Shown here: one piece after another, positions 46,733 to 54,686 of the stretch
How the letters are laid out: each line of letters begins with the position of its first letter
How positions within the stretch are numbered: position 1 is the first letter of the stretch
Position numbers and translations under genes: made by a program
Assembly (NCBI GenBank): GCA_030747175.1
Contig: JASLLE010000003.1
Coordinates: 21,600 to 85,599 of the forward strand
Length of the DNA stretch: 64,000 nucleotides
Origin: Dehalococcoidia bacterium
Lineage (GTDB): Bacteria; Chloroflexota; Dehalococcoidia; Lucifugimonadales; Lucifugimonadaceae
Reading direction: 5' to 3'
Notes under the pieces: model-generated
Databases searched by the model: none
The model's input: only the letters and a program-made list of their open reading frames with translations
Told to the model about the DNA's origin: nothing

Positions 46733-47785
46733 ATGAACAGCGAGCGGATGCAGCGGAGGATCAACGATCTTCTCGACCAGGCGGAAGAGGCTGTCGCCGC
46801 GCGCGACTGGAACGGGGTACGGGAACTGTCTGAGGCCGTTCTCGCCGTAGACGGAAACAACGCGGATGCGAGCGGATTCCTGGAGATGGCCCAACGCGCC
46901 ACCGCAGTAAGAGACGGCTCAAGCTCTGAATCTACTATCGGAGAGGGCCGGGGCGAGGAAGAAGCCTCATCCGCATCCGCCGTTGTAGGGGCGTATGGCA
47001 ATGCGCCCACGACCGGCCCTTCGAGAACCTCAGGACACGGTTCGGTCCCAACCCCAACTTCCTTTGCCAACGCCCGCTACACCGTCTCCAGCTTCCTCGG
47101 CGAGGGCGGCAAGAAGCGCGTCTACCAGGCCCACGACACCCTGCTGGACCGCGAGGTCGCCTTCGCCCTCATCAAGACGGAAGGCTTTGACCAGACCTCG
47201 AAGGAGCGCATCTCCCGGGAGGCCCAGGCCATGGGACGCCTGGGTGTGCATCCCAACATCGTCGCCGTGCTGGATCTGGGACAGGAAGACGATGGCACGC
47301 CTTACATGGTCACGGAGCTAATGGTTGGCGGTGACGTGGAGGCGCTGCTTGAGGCCGTGGATCTCGGAGGGCAGGCACAGGGGCCTGCCCCTACGGACGG
47401 GCCGATTCGGGATGACGTTGTTGGGGCGGTCCCCCGTGGCCGCCCGGCCGGTGGTCTTTCCCTGGAACGCACCATCGAGATAGGAAAGGCCGTCTGCGAG
47501 GGATTGGAGTTCGCTCACGCACGCGGCATCGTTCATCGGGACCTGAAACCCGGAAACGTCTGGTTGACGGAAGACGGAACTGCCAAGATCGGAGACTTCG
47601 GGCTTGCGGTGATGACCGACCGATCACGCCTTACCCGCGAGGGGATGATGGTGGGTACGGTGTCGTACATGCCCCCCCGAGCAGGCCACCGGCGGCGAGA
47701 TCACCCCGAGGGCCGACCTATACTCGCTCGGGGCCATGCTCTACGAGATGGTGACCGGCAGGCCGCCGTTCCTTGGCGACGATGA
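46733..47785 (+). CDS. PknK-like Ser/Thr kinase, N-terminal fragment (frameshifted)
   Basis: This is the first of three pieces of one long gene. From the ATG at 46733 it has a helical TPR-like N-terminus (about 50 residues), a linker, then a kinase domain: FLGEGGKKRVYQAHD, EVAFALIK (catalytic lysine), GIVHRDLKPGNV, KIGDFGLAVM and GTVSYMPP. Immediately after YMPP the frame breaks: the DNA has a run of seven C (47672-47678) where six would continue EQATGGEITPRADLYSLGAMLYE in the next frame. The residues from about 47679 to the stop are therefore spurious. Two dispersed repeats lie inside the coding part, at 46983-47040 and 47363-47452. The intact product would be a kinase fused to a STAND-type ATPase and TPR repeats, as in mycobacterial PknK. 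Confidence 0.8.
   Translation: MNSERMQRRINDLLDQAEEAVAARDWNGVRELSEAVLAVDGNNADASGFLEMAQRATAVRDGSSSESTIGEGRGEEEASSASAVVGAYGNAPTTGPSRTSGHGSVPTPTSFANARYTVSSFLGEGGKKRVYQAHDTLLDREVAFALIKTEGFDQTSKERISREAQAMGRLGVHPNIVAVLDLGQEDDGTPYMVTELMVGGDVEALLEAVDLGGQAQGPAPTDGPIRDDVVGAVPRGRPAGGLSLERTIEIGKAVCEGLEFAHARGIVHRDLKPGNVWLTEDGTAKIGDFGLAVMTDRSRLTREGMMVGTVSYMPPRAGHRRRDHPEGRPILARGHALRDGDRQAAVPWRR
46983..47040 (+). repeat. dispersed repeats inside the kinase gene (linker)
   Basis: TTGTAGGGGCGTATGGCAAT and CCCTTCGAGAACCTCAGGAC are joined here. The first is the family found at 59798, 62352, 62423 and 63648; the second is the family found in mutM and at 34681 and 59768. Both are translated in frame in the linker before the kinase domain. 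Confidence 0.8.
47363..47452 (+). repeat. dispersed repeat inside the kinase domain
   Basis: GGGCAGGCACAGGGGCCTGC followed by CCCTACGGACGG is a hairpin of the CAGGGGCGxxx-CCCCTAC kind. It encodes about 30 extra residues (AQGPAPTDGP and beyond) in the loop between the kinase hinge region and the helix that precedes HRDLKP. Confidence 0.65.
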
Positions 47786-48104
47786 GATCGCCATCATCGG
47801 CCAGCATATCAACACGCCGCCGGTAGCCCCGACATGGCACAACGGCAGGTGCCCGAGACCCCTCGAGGCGCTGATCATGCGCCTGCTCGCGAAGGACCCG
47901 TCCGAGAGGCCGGAGAGCGCAGCGGACGTATTCAACGCCTTTGACGCCATCGACCTGACAGCCAGGGGTGAAACGGTCGAGCGCGAAGGCACGTCCCTCG
48001 ACTCACTTGCCGGAGGCGTTTTCGTCGGCCGACAGGCGGAAATGGACCTGTTGAAGGCCGCACTTGAGGACGTGCTCGGGGCAGTGGCCGGCTCGTCACC
48101 TTGA
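47736..48104 (+). CDS. PknK-like kinase, middle fragment between two frameshifts
   Basis: This open frame carries the C-lobe end of the kinase (MLYEMVTGRPPFLGDDEIAI, ALIMRLLAKDPSERPESAADV) and the beginning of the ATPase region (FVGRQAEMDLLKAALEDVLG). It has no natural start: it continues the frame of the N-terminal fragment after the C7 run. It ends at a TGA because a run of four G (48078-48081) appears to have lost one G; restoring it gives GSGRLVTLMGEPGIGKT, which joins exactly to the next fragment. Confidence 0.75.
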   Translation: MLYEMVTGRPPFLGDDEIAIIGQHINTPPVAPTWHNGRCPRPLEALIMRLLAKDPSERPESAADVFNAFDAIDLTARGETVEREGTSLDSLAGGVFVGRQAEMDLLKAALEDVLGAVAGSSP

Positions 48105-50728
48105 TGGGCGAACCCGGGATCGGCAAGACCCGAACCTGCGAGGAGTTAGCCACCTACGCCGGGCTTAGAGGCGCGCAGGTCCTCTGGGGACGATGCTACG
48201 AGACAGGAGGCCAGCCGCCGTACTGGCCGTGGGTGCAGGCGATTCGTAGCTATGTACGGGAGATCGATCCAGCCGAACTGCGCCGCCAAATGGGGTCGAG
48301 CGCCTCGGTGGTCGCGGAGATAGTGACCGACGTGAAAGACCGGTTACCTGACCTTCAACCGCCTCAGCAGTTAGACGATCAAGACAGTGCTCGATTTCGG
48401 TTATTTGACTCCATCACCAGCTTCCTGAGGTCCGCTTCCCTGGCTCAGCCGTTGGTCATTGTGCTCGACGATCTCCACTGGTCTGACCGGGCGTCGCTCG
48501 CATTCCTGGAGTTCATGGCACGAGAGTTTGGTCGATCACGTGTCCTGCTCATCTGTACCTATCGCGACATGGAACTGAACCGCCGGCATCCCTTGACGGC
48601 GACGCTGGGCGACCTTGCCCGGGAACGGCTCTATGAGCGGGTTTTGCTGCGCGGCCTGGCTGAACCCGATATCGCCCGGTTCATCGAGATCGCGGCCGGG
48701 TTCAGTACGCCCCGCGAACTCGCCGCCACCGTGCACCGGCACACGGAAGGAAATCCGCTCTTTGTGACCGAGGTGGTGCGGGATCTCGTCCAGTCGGGCG
48801 AGTTGACGCCGGAGAAGGTTGTCGGCCGCGAGGCCTGGAGTGTCCGGATACCAGAGGGGGTCCGAGAAGTGGTTGGGCGGCGGCTGGACCGGCTGTCCGA
48901 GCGCTGCAACGAGACACTCACGCTGGCCGCCGTGATTGGACGCGAATTTTCGCTGGACGCGCTCAAATCTCTATCCGAGGACGCCACGGAGTTACAGCTT
49001 CTTGACGCCGTGGAAGAAGCGCTGTCCGCACGCGTCATCGAAGAGTTACCCGCGATGATAGGACACTACCAGTTCACGCACGCCCTCATCCAGGAGACTC
49101 TCACAGGAGAACAATCCGCGGCTCGGCAGGTACGGTTCCACGCGCGCATCGCCGAAGCGCTGGAGGCGATGTACGGGGAAGAGGCGGATGAGCACGCGGC
49201 GGAACTCGTACCGCATTTCGCCGATGCGGAACCGGTCCTCGGTACCCGGAAGATGATCCACTACTCTGTCATCGCGGGCGAGCGGGCCATGGACGCATTC
49301 GCGCCGGGCGACGCGCTTACCCATTTCGACAGAGCTGAAGCCGCGATCGATGTCCCCGACGACGAACCGCTCATGGGCCGTATCTGGTTCGGCGGGGCCA
49401 TGGCGGCGGTGACCGTGTTTGCTACGGACCGCCTCCAGGTGGCATGGGGCAACCTGGTCAGGGCGTTCGAATGGTACCTGGCGCACGATGACATAGAAGC
49501 AGCCATCGCCACCGCCCAGATTCCGACCATGTTTGAAGCCATATCACAAGACGCGGCAGAGTTCCACGAACGTGCACTTCAGTTCGCGCCGTCAGATTCG
49601 GCGGCCGCCGGGTGGATCAACGCATGCCTAGCCGCGGCGCTGAATGGCAGGGGGGATATCAGAGGTTCGCGGATTGCCGCCGAGCGCGCAGAAGCCATCG
49701 CCCGGACAATCAGCGATGAACGGATGGAGTCGTACCTTCTGTACTGTCGTTCCAACAGCGCGCTGTCTTCCGGCGATGCGAAATCCGCGATAGCGGCGAC
49801 CTCTACCGGCCTGACCCTTGCGCGCCGTAATGGTTACGTGCTCTCGGAAATACGGCTCCTCTATTTTGGTTGCTGCGCTCAACTGGCCACTGGTAATCTC
49901 CAGGCCGCGCGCAAAATGGCTGACGAACTCCAGGAGGCCGCCGACCGGGTCAAAGACGGCACCTACTCAAATAGTGCGATGTCCGCCCGGTGTGCAATGG
50001 CCTGGCTCGCGGGGGATCGTGAATCCGTCATGGAGCTTGCAGAAGAGTGGGACCGCAGGGGGATGGAGGGAGTCAGCCAGCGCGGCTGGCTGGTACATGC
50101 GGCGGTTCACGAATTTGGAGGCACGATCGATTTTGAGTCGCTGCTGGAGCGGACGAGAGGATTCGTGGACCGGCTGGGCAACCTTTCCTATGACGTTCGA
50201 GCGCTGGCGTTCCTCGGAGGGGCGGTGGCATCGCTCGAGTCCGTGGAGTTGTTTGACGCCATTGAAACGGCAGCCCGCAAGATGCTCGCGTCCATACAGG
50301 ACGCTGATCGCGTCTGGACACGCTCTGTGGTCGATACGTGCCTCGCACTCGTGGCCGTGTATCGCTCGGACGCCACCCTCGCCAGAGCTCAGTACGACCG
50401 GGTTAAACCCGGTGCCGGGAAGTTTGATCCCTGGGTGCTGTTGTCGTATGACCGCGTGCTGGGCGGCCTGGCGGCGACGGCCGGGGATATCAAGACGGCG
50501 GAGACGCACTTCGACGATGCGCTGGCGTTCGCAGACGAGTCTGGATGTATCCGCGAAGCGGTGTGGGCACGGATTGAATACGCCGAAATGCTGCTGGATC
50601 GCGACGAGCCCGGCGATACGGAGAAAGCGACCAGGCTGCAGGACGAGGCGCTGGCCATCACTCAGGAACTCGGTATGCGGCCGCTCACCGAGCGCATCCT
50701 GGCGCGGCGCGAGATCCTGGGGGCGTAG
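48101..50728 (+). CDS. PknK-like kinase, C-terminal ATPase/TPR fragment
   Basis: The 875-residue piece is the STAND/AAA ATPase and helical repeat part. Walker A is MGEPGIGKTRTCEELA at its very beginning, Walker B is LVIVLDDLHWSDRASLAFLEF, and FVTEVVRDLVQSGELTPE and a winged-helix region follow. The remaining half is TPR-like helices (LARRNGYVLSEIRLLYFG, GDIKTAETHFDDALAFADE), as in MalT/PknK-type regulators. The TTG at 48101 is only a formal start, since the P-loop begins immediately and the upstream fragment supplies the missing strand. It has no DNA-binding domain at the C-terminus. Confidence 0.85.
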   Translation: MMGEPGIGKTRTCEELATYAGLRGAQVLWGRCYETGGQPPYWPWVQAIRSYVREIDPAELRRQMGSSASVVAEIVTDVKDRLPDLQPPQQLDDQDSARFRLFDSITSFLRSASLAQPLVIVLDDLHWSDRASLAFLEFMAREFGRSRVLLICTYRDMELNRRHPLTATLGDLARERLYERVLLRGLAEPDIARFIEIAAGFSTPRELAATVHRHTEGNPLFVTEVVRDLVQSGELTPEKVVGREAWSVRIPEGVREVVGRRLDRLSERCNETLTLAAVIGREFSLDALKSLSEDATELQLLDAVEEALSARVIEELPAMIGHYQFTHALIQETLTGEQSAARQVRFHARIAEALEAMYGEEADEHAAELVPHFADAEPVLGTRKMIHYSVIAGERAMDAFAPGDALTHFDRAEAAIDVPDDEPLMGRIWFGGAMAAVTVFATDRLQVAWGNLVRAFEWYLAHDDIEAAIATAQIPTMFEAISQDAAEFHERALQFAPSDSAAAGWINACLAAALNGRGDIRGSRIAAERAEAIARTISDERMESYLLYCRSNSALSSGDAKSAIAATSTGLTLARRNGYVLSEIRLLYFGCCAQLATGNLQAARKMADELQEAADRVKDGTYSNSAMSARCAMAWLAGDRESVMELAEEWDRRGMEGVSQRGWLVHAAVHEFGGTIDFESLLERTRGFVDRLGNLSYDVRALAFLGGAVASLESVELFDAIETAARKMLASIQDADRVWTRSVVDTCLALVAVYRSDATLARAQYDRVKPGAGKFDPWVLLSYDRVLGGLAATAGDIKTAETHFDDALAFADESGCIREAVWARIEYAEMLLDRDEPGDTEKATRLQDEALAITQELGMRPLTERILARREILGA

Positions 50729-50811
50729 GCACGTCGCCGCGCAGCACACGCCAGACAGGCGGGCCGTCTGGGTCGTGATCCCGGTCCGGGCTGCCGGTAC
50801 CCTTGCAGCCC

Positions 50812-51582
50812 ATGACTAACCCCGATTTTGGCCGGGCCGCAAAAGACTACGCACGCCATCGCGGCGGCTTTCCGCCGGAGTTCTTCGATTCTCTCGATGA
50901 GATAGCCATCGACGTAGAAGGCGCGCGAATCGTCGATCTCGGCACCGGCGCCGGTACCCTTGCCCGCGGCTTCGCCAGGCGCGGCGCTGAGGTGATTGCC
51001 ATCGACATCTCGGAAGACCTGATGCGTGAGGCGCGGCGGTTGGACCGGGAGTCTGGCGTGGGGGTTGAGTACGTCACGGCGCCGGCCGAAGAAACGGGAC
51101 TTCCCGCCGGCGAGTTCGACATCGTCGCCGCCGGCCAGTGCTGGTGGTGGTTCGACCCCGGCGCCGCTCTTGCTGAGGCCACTCGACTGCTCAAACCGGG
51201 CGGCGCGCTGCTACTCGCATCCTGGGACTGGATTCCGCAGCCGGGCAACGTCGTGGATCTGACAGAACGGCTGATCGAGTCACACAACCCGGACTGGCTG
51301 AAGGGCGGCGGCAACGGCCTCCACCCGGAGTTCATAGTCGATCTCCAGGGCGGTGGTTTCGAGGCCGTGACTCAGCTCACCTTCCCGCTGGACGACACTT
51401 ATACGCATGAATCGTGGCGAGGTCGGGTAAGAGCATCTGCAGGTGTCGCCGCGTCGCTGTCTCAAGACCGGGTTGATGTCTTCGATCAAGAGCTGGCGGC
51501 TCTGCTGGCGGAGAGGTTTCCGGGCGACCCGATAGCCATCCCCCACCGCGTGTTCGCCGCCGCCGGCCGGAAGCCCATCTGA
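50812..51582 (+). CDS. class I SAM-dependent methyltransferase
   Basis: The 256-residue product has motif I VDLGTGAGTLARGFARRGAEV, the acidic IAIDISEDLMREA, post-I APAEETGLPAGEFDIVAAGQCWWWFD and LKPGGALLLASWDW. This order matches the UbiE/COQ5-type methyltransferases acting on small molecules. The start is set at ATG 50812; a TTG at 50803 is also in frame. It follows the kinase-ATPase gene on the same strand after 83 bases. Confidence 0.9.
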   Translation: MTNPDFGRAAKDYARHRGGFPPEFFDSLDEIAIDVEGARIVDLGTGAGTLARGFARRGAEVIAIDISEDLMREARRLDRESGVGVEYVTAPAEETGLPAGEFDIVAAGQCWWWFDPGAALAEATRLLKPGGALLLASWDWIPQPGNVVDLTERLIESHNPDWLKGGGNGLHPEFIVDLQGGGFEAVTQLTFPLDDTYTHESWRGRVRASAGVAASLSQDRVDVFDQELAALLAERFPGDPIAIPHRVFAAAGRKPI

Positions 51583-51596
51583 AACAGTCGTGATTT

Positions 51597-52124
51597 GCCC
51601 CCTCTCCCGGGCAATCAGGGTTTTCTACTGAACGGTGTACCGGTGAAGGTCCCTCGGCTACGCTCGGGATGACTGTCAGGCGTGCCTCCCCGTGATTTGC
51701 TCCCTCTCCCCACCGCGGGAGAGGATTGGGGTGAGGGAGGTCAGAGGCGCACCCCCACGCTACCCTCCTGGTTCAGTTTCGCCGCTCCGCCCGTCATCCT
51801 GAGGAGCTTGCGACGAAGCGTGTGCTGAGCCTCTCGAAGTGGATCTAACCGCGGGATGGCCGCAACTACGCCGGACCTGTTCGCGCTCTGCTACCGGCGG
51901 GATTCCTGAGTCGGGCTCAGGACAGGCTCTTCGGCACGACTCAGGATGACCTGCCGCGGGTTGCCTGGGATTGAGAAAGACTACCGCCCGGTCGATAGCA
52001 ACCTGTGGCATTCTTGCCCGCCATACGGTTGGATTCGACCCTTGAAGCCCGGGGAATCCAGAAGAATCTTGTTGTGGCAGACCCCTTCTCCCGGCCGGAG
52101 AAGGTTGGGATGAGGGAGAAGCTC
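51597..52124. repeat. cluster of dispersed repeats in a 575-base gap
   Basis: From left to right: CCCCCTCTCCCGGGCAATCA (51599), CTACTGAACGGTGTACCGGT (51619, compare 39830), CTCCCTCTCCCCACCGCGGG with GGTGAGGGAG (51708-51740), a 48-base module at 51800-51847 that is the inverse of 16481-16528, CCTGAGTCGGGCTCAGGACA (51906), and CCCCTTCTCCCGGCCGGAGA with a GATGAGGGAG tail (52082-52119). The last copy is inside the over-long open frame of the next gene and argues for its later start. Confidence 0.8.
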
Positions 52125-52157
52125 CTGAATCTCATTCCCACGTCCCGGGAGGCCCGA

Positions 52158-52985
52158 TTGCTCACCGAAAAACAGCACAGCACCGGAGAAATGACCCTCA
52201 ACTACGTGGAGGGCGATGACCACGGCGATCCCCTCGTCTTCATCCACGGCATCGGGGAACGCTGGCAGTTCTGGTCGCAGGAGATCGGCCTCGTCTCACA
52301 CCGATGGCACGCGTACGGGGTGGACCTTCGTGGGCACGGCGCATCCTCTCCGGCCGAGACCGGGTACACCTTCGCCGACTACCCGCGCGACATCATCTCG
52401 TTTCTTGAGAACTGCATCAACGGACCGGTGGTTCTGGTAGGGCACTCACTCGGGGCCGTCACGGCCATCGGGGTTGCAAGCGCCCGTCCGGACCTTGTGC
52501 GAGCCGTCCTCCTTGAGGATCCGCCCATCTTTGTCCATGAGCGCGTGGGTGGGAGTCCCCGCGGCAGTTTGTTTGCCCGATTGCAGGAAATAGCGCGGAT
52601 GGAAGTTTCTGACGCCGAAATGGCGCGCCTCATCAAGGAGGCGAACCCGGACCAGAACGGCTCCGATGTCCGGTTCAGGGTCGCAACCGTGAAGGGTCTC
52701 GATCCCGAGGTCTACACGGTGACTCTCAACGGCAGATCGATGGATGATTTCGATGCCGAGGCACGGCTGTCCGCCATCGAATGCCCCGCGCTGCTCATGC
52801 AGGCGGACCCGCCGCTCGGCGCGGCGATGACCGACGAGGACGGCGATCGCGCCGCGAGGCTGATCCCGGACTGCACGCTGGTGCGGATGCGAGGCGTCGG
52901 GCACGGCATCCACCGGGATGATCCCGTGAACTTCCGACGCGTGATGTTCGATTTCTTAGACACGGTTCAGAGGGATACGATCTAG
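52158..52985 (+). CDS. alpha/beta hydrolase (TTG start)
   Basis: This alpha/beta-fold hydrolase has about 275 residues. It has the oxyanion HGIGERW, the nucleophile elbow VGHSLGA (Ser97), an acid in the C-terminal half and the catalytic His in GVGHGIHRDDPVNF. The frame opens at 52005, but that part is built of repeat DNA. The following paralogue starts MLNEKIFDAGGINLNYVETG and aligns with LLTEKQHSTGEMTLNYVEGD, whose first codon is a TTG at 52158 preceded by a strong GGGAGG (52147-52152). TTG is therefore the best start. Confidence 0.85.
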   Translation: MLTEKQHSTGEMTLNYVEGDDHGDPLVFIHGIGERWQFWSQEIGLVSHRWHAYGVDLRGHGASSPAETGYTFADYPRDIISFLENCINGPVVLVGHSLGAVTAIGVASARPDLVRAVLLEDPPIFVHERVGGSPRGSLFARLQEIARMEVSDAEMARLIKEANPDQNGSDVRFRVATVKGLDPEVYTVTLNGRSMDDFDAEARLSAIECPALLMQADPPLGAAMTDEDGDRAARLIPDCTLVRMRGVGHGIHRDDPVNFRRVMFDFLDTVQRDTI

Positions 52986-53019
52986 TCTCACGTGCCGGAC
53001 ATCCAGAAAAAAGGACGCC

Positions 53020-53838
53020 ATGCTCAACGAGAAAATCTTCGACGCCGGAGGAATCAACCTCAATTACGTTGAGACCGGCGATCCGGGCGCGGACCCGATC
53101 GTGCTGCTCCACGGCTTGAGCGGTCGATGGCAGGGCTGGTCACAGGAAATCGGCCTGTTGAGCCATCGCTGGCACGTCTTCGCATTCGACGCGCGTGGTC
53201 ACGGCCGATCAGACAATGTGCCGGATGCTCATTACGGTGTCGATCTGCAAACGATCGATGCCGCGCGTTTCATAGAGGGAATGGTCGGCGGCCCCACGGC
53301 GGTCGTCGGACACTCGATGGGCGCACTCACGTCGATCGGTCTTGCCGGCACCCGCCCGGATCTCATTCAGGCTGCCGTGCTCGAAGATCCGCCCGCCTAC
53401 ATAGCCAGCAGTCTTGAAGAAACCGATTTCTACCCGCGGTTCGTGGCCGCCCGGGACCGTATGCGGACCGGCATATCGTTCGAAGAGCTGGTTGGCGAGT
53501 TGAGCACAGCGGACCCGGCCGCTTCGGCCAGCGCCGTAAGGGCCACTGCCGCAAGCCATATGGCGATGGACCCCGAGGCGTGGACCACGTTCATCGATAA
53601 CGTCGGCCTGGAACGATTCGATATGGACGCCACATTGAGCGCCATCGAATGCCCCGTGCTGTTGCTACAGGCGGACCCAGAGATCGGCGCGGCGCTGCTG
53701 GAGGATGACGAAAAACGAATCCAGGGGTTGGTCTCTGATTGCACGCACGTACGGTTCGCCGGCGTCGGCCACAGCGTCCATCGTGACGATCCGATCAACT
53801 TCCGACGCGTCTTGTTCGATTTCCTGGACACGATTTGA
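53020..53838 (+). CDS. alpha/beta hydrolase, paralogue of the preceding gene
   Basis: The 272-residue product is clearly paralogous to its upstream neighbour: the same opening (NLNYVETG), GRWQGWSQEIGLLSHRWHVFAFDARGHGRS, nucleophile VGHSMGA (Ser99), SAIECPVLLLQADPEIGAALLEDDE and GVGHSVHRDDPINFRRVLFDFLDT. An AAAAAAGGA ribosome site precedes the ATG. It starts 34 bases after the first gene, so the two form a tandem duplicate operon. The cap regions differ most, which implies different substrates. Confidence 0.92.
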   Translation: MLNEKIFDAGGINLNYVETGDPGADPIVLLHGLSGRWQGWSQEIGLLSHRWHVFAFDARGHGRSDNVPDAHYGVDLQTIDAARFIEGMVGGPTAVVGHSMGALTSIGLAGTRPDLIQAAVLEDPPAYIASSLEETDFYPRFVAARDRMRTGISFEELVGELSTADPAASASAVRATAASHMAMDPEAWTTFIDNVGLERFDMDATLSAIECPVLLLQADPEIGAALLEDDEKRIQGLVSDCTHVRFAGVGHSVHRDDPINFRRVLFDFLDTI

Positions 53839-53929
53839 AGGGACACGATCCAGTAGTCGCATCGTCAGCAGACGCCTCCGTTTATACTTCCGTAACTATC
53901 GTGCCGTACTCCTACACTCAAGGGATCAC

Positions 53930-54568
53930 ATGGTCTCCACCGCAAGATTCAAGAACGCCATCACTTCAGAAGACGAGCTGCGCGAACTGCTTGGCTGGCC
54001 GTCCGAACGTGCCCGGGATAAGACCATCACGGCGCTGGACAAGCACTGCCGCGACATAATCGCCGCATCACCGATAGCCTTTCTTGCGACCACCAACTCT
54101 GACGGATCGGTTGACGTCGCTCCAAAAGGCGACCCCGCCGGTTTTGTGCAGGTGTTGGATGACCACACACTCGTTATCCCGGACCGGCCCGGCAACCGTC
54201 GGTTCGACGGCCTTACCAACCTGATATCCAACCCCGGTATCGGCCTGGTGTTCCTCGTTCCCGGCATGCGAGAGACGCTCCGGGTAAACGGAACCGCCGC
54301 CATCGTTCGGGACCCGGAACTGCTAGCGTCGCTCGCCGTGAATGGCAAAGATCCCTGGCTGGCGATCGTGGTAGACGTCGAAGAGGCCTTCATGCACTGC
54401 CCGAAGGCATTCTTACGGTCCAAACTCTGGGAATCCGAGACCTGGCCGTCCAGGGACTCCCTGCCGTCAATGGCCCGCGTTCTAAACGACCACGCATTCG
54501 ACGGAAAAGGCAACGTGGAAGAGATGGAAGCGCAGATGAAACAGACAAACAAGGACGATCTTTACTAG
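53930..54568 (+). CDS. pyridoxamine 5'-phosphate oxidase-family (MSMEG_1061-like) flavoprotein
   Basis: From the ATG at 53930 the product has 212 residues. It has the split-barrel FMN-binding fold: FLATTNSDGSVDVAPKGDPAGFVQVLDDHTLVIPDRPGNRRFDGLTNLISNPGIGLVFLVPG with the conserved TNxxGxxDVSPKGD-type phrase, then MRETLRVNGTAAIV and FMHCPKAFLRSKLW. These phrases define the MSMEG_1061/PPOX group, probably flavin or F420-dependent reductases or oxidases. The open frame reaches 53705, but the extra part overlaps the preceding hydrolase gene. Confidence 0.9.
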   Translation: MVSTARFKNAITSEDELRELLGWPSERARDKTITALDKHCRDIIAASPIAFLATTNSDGSVDVAPKGDPAGFVQVLDDHTLVIPDRPGNRRFDGLTNLISNPGIGLVFLVPGMRETLRVNGTAAIVRDPELLASLAVNGKDPWLAIVVDVEEAFMHCPKAFLRSKLWESETWPSRDSLPSMARVLNDHAFDGKGNVEEMEAQMKQTNKDDLY

Positions 54569-54686
54569 CGGGAACAGTTTCGCCGGACGCGGGGTACGAC
54601 GACCCGGTGTTCGGACCGAAACCATCGGGTCAACCAGAGGGTTGCGTTACCGGGGGGTGTAGCCGCAACGGAAAGCGCACGCAAGC

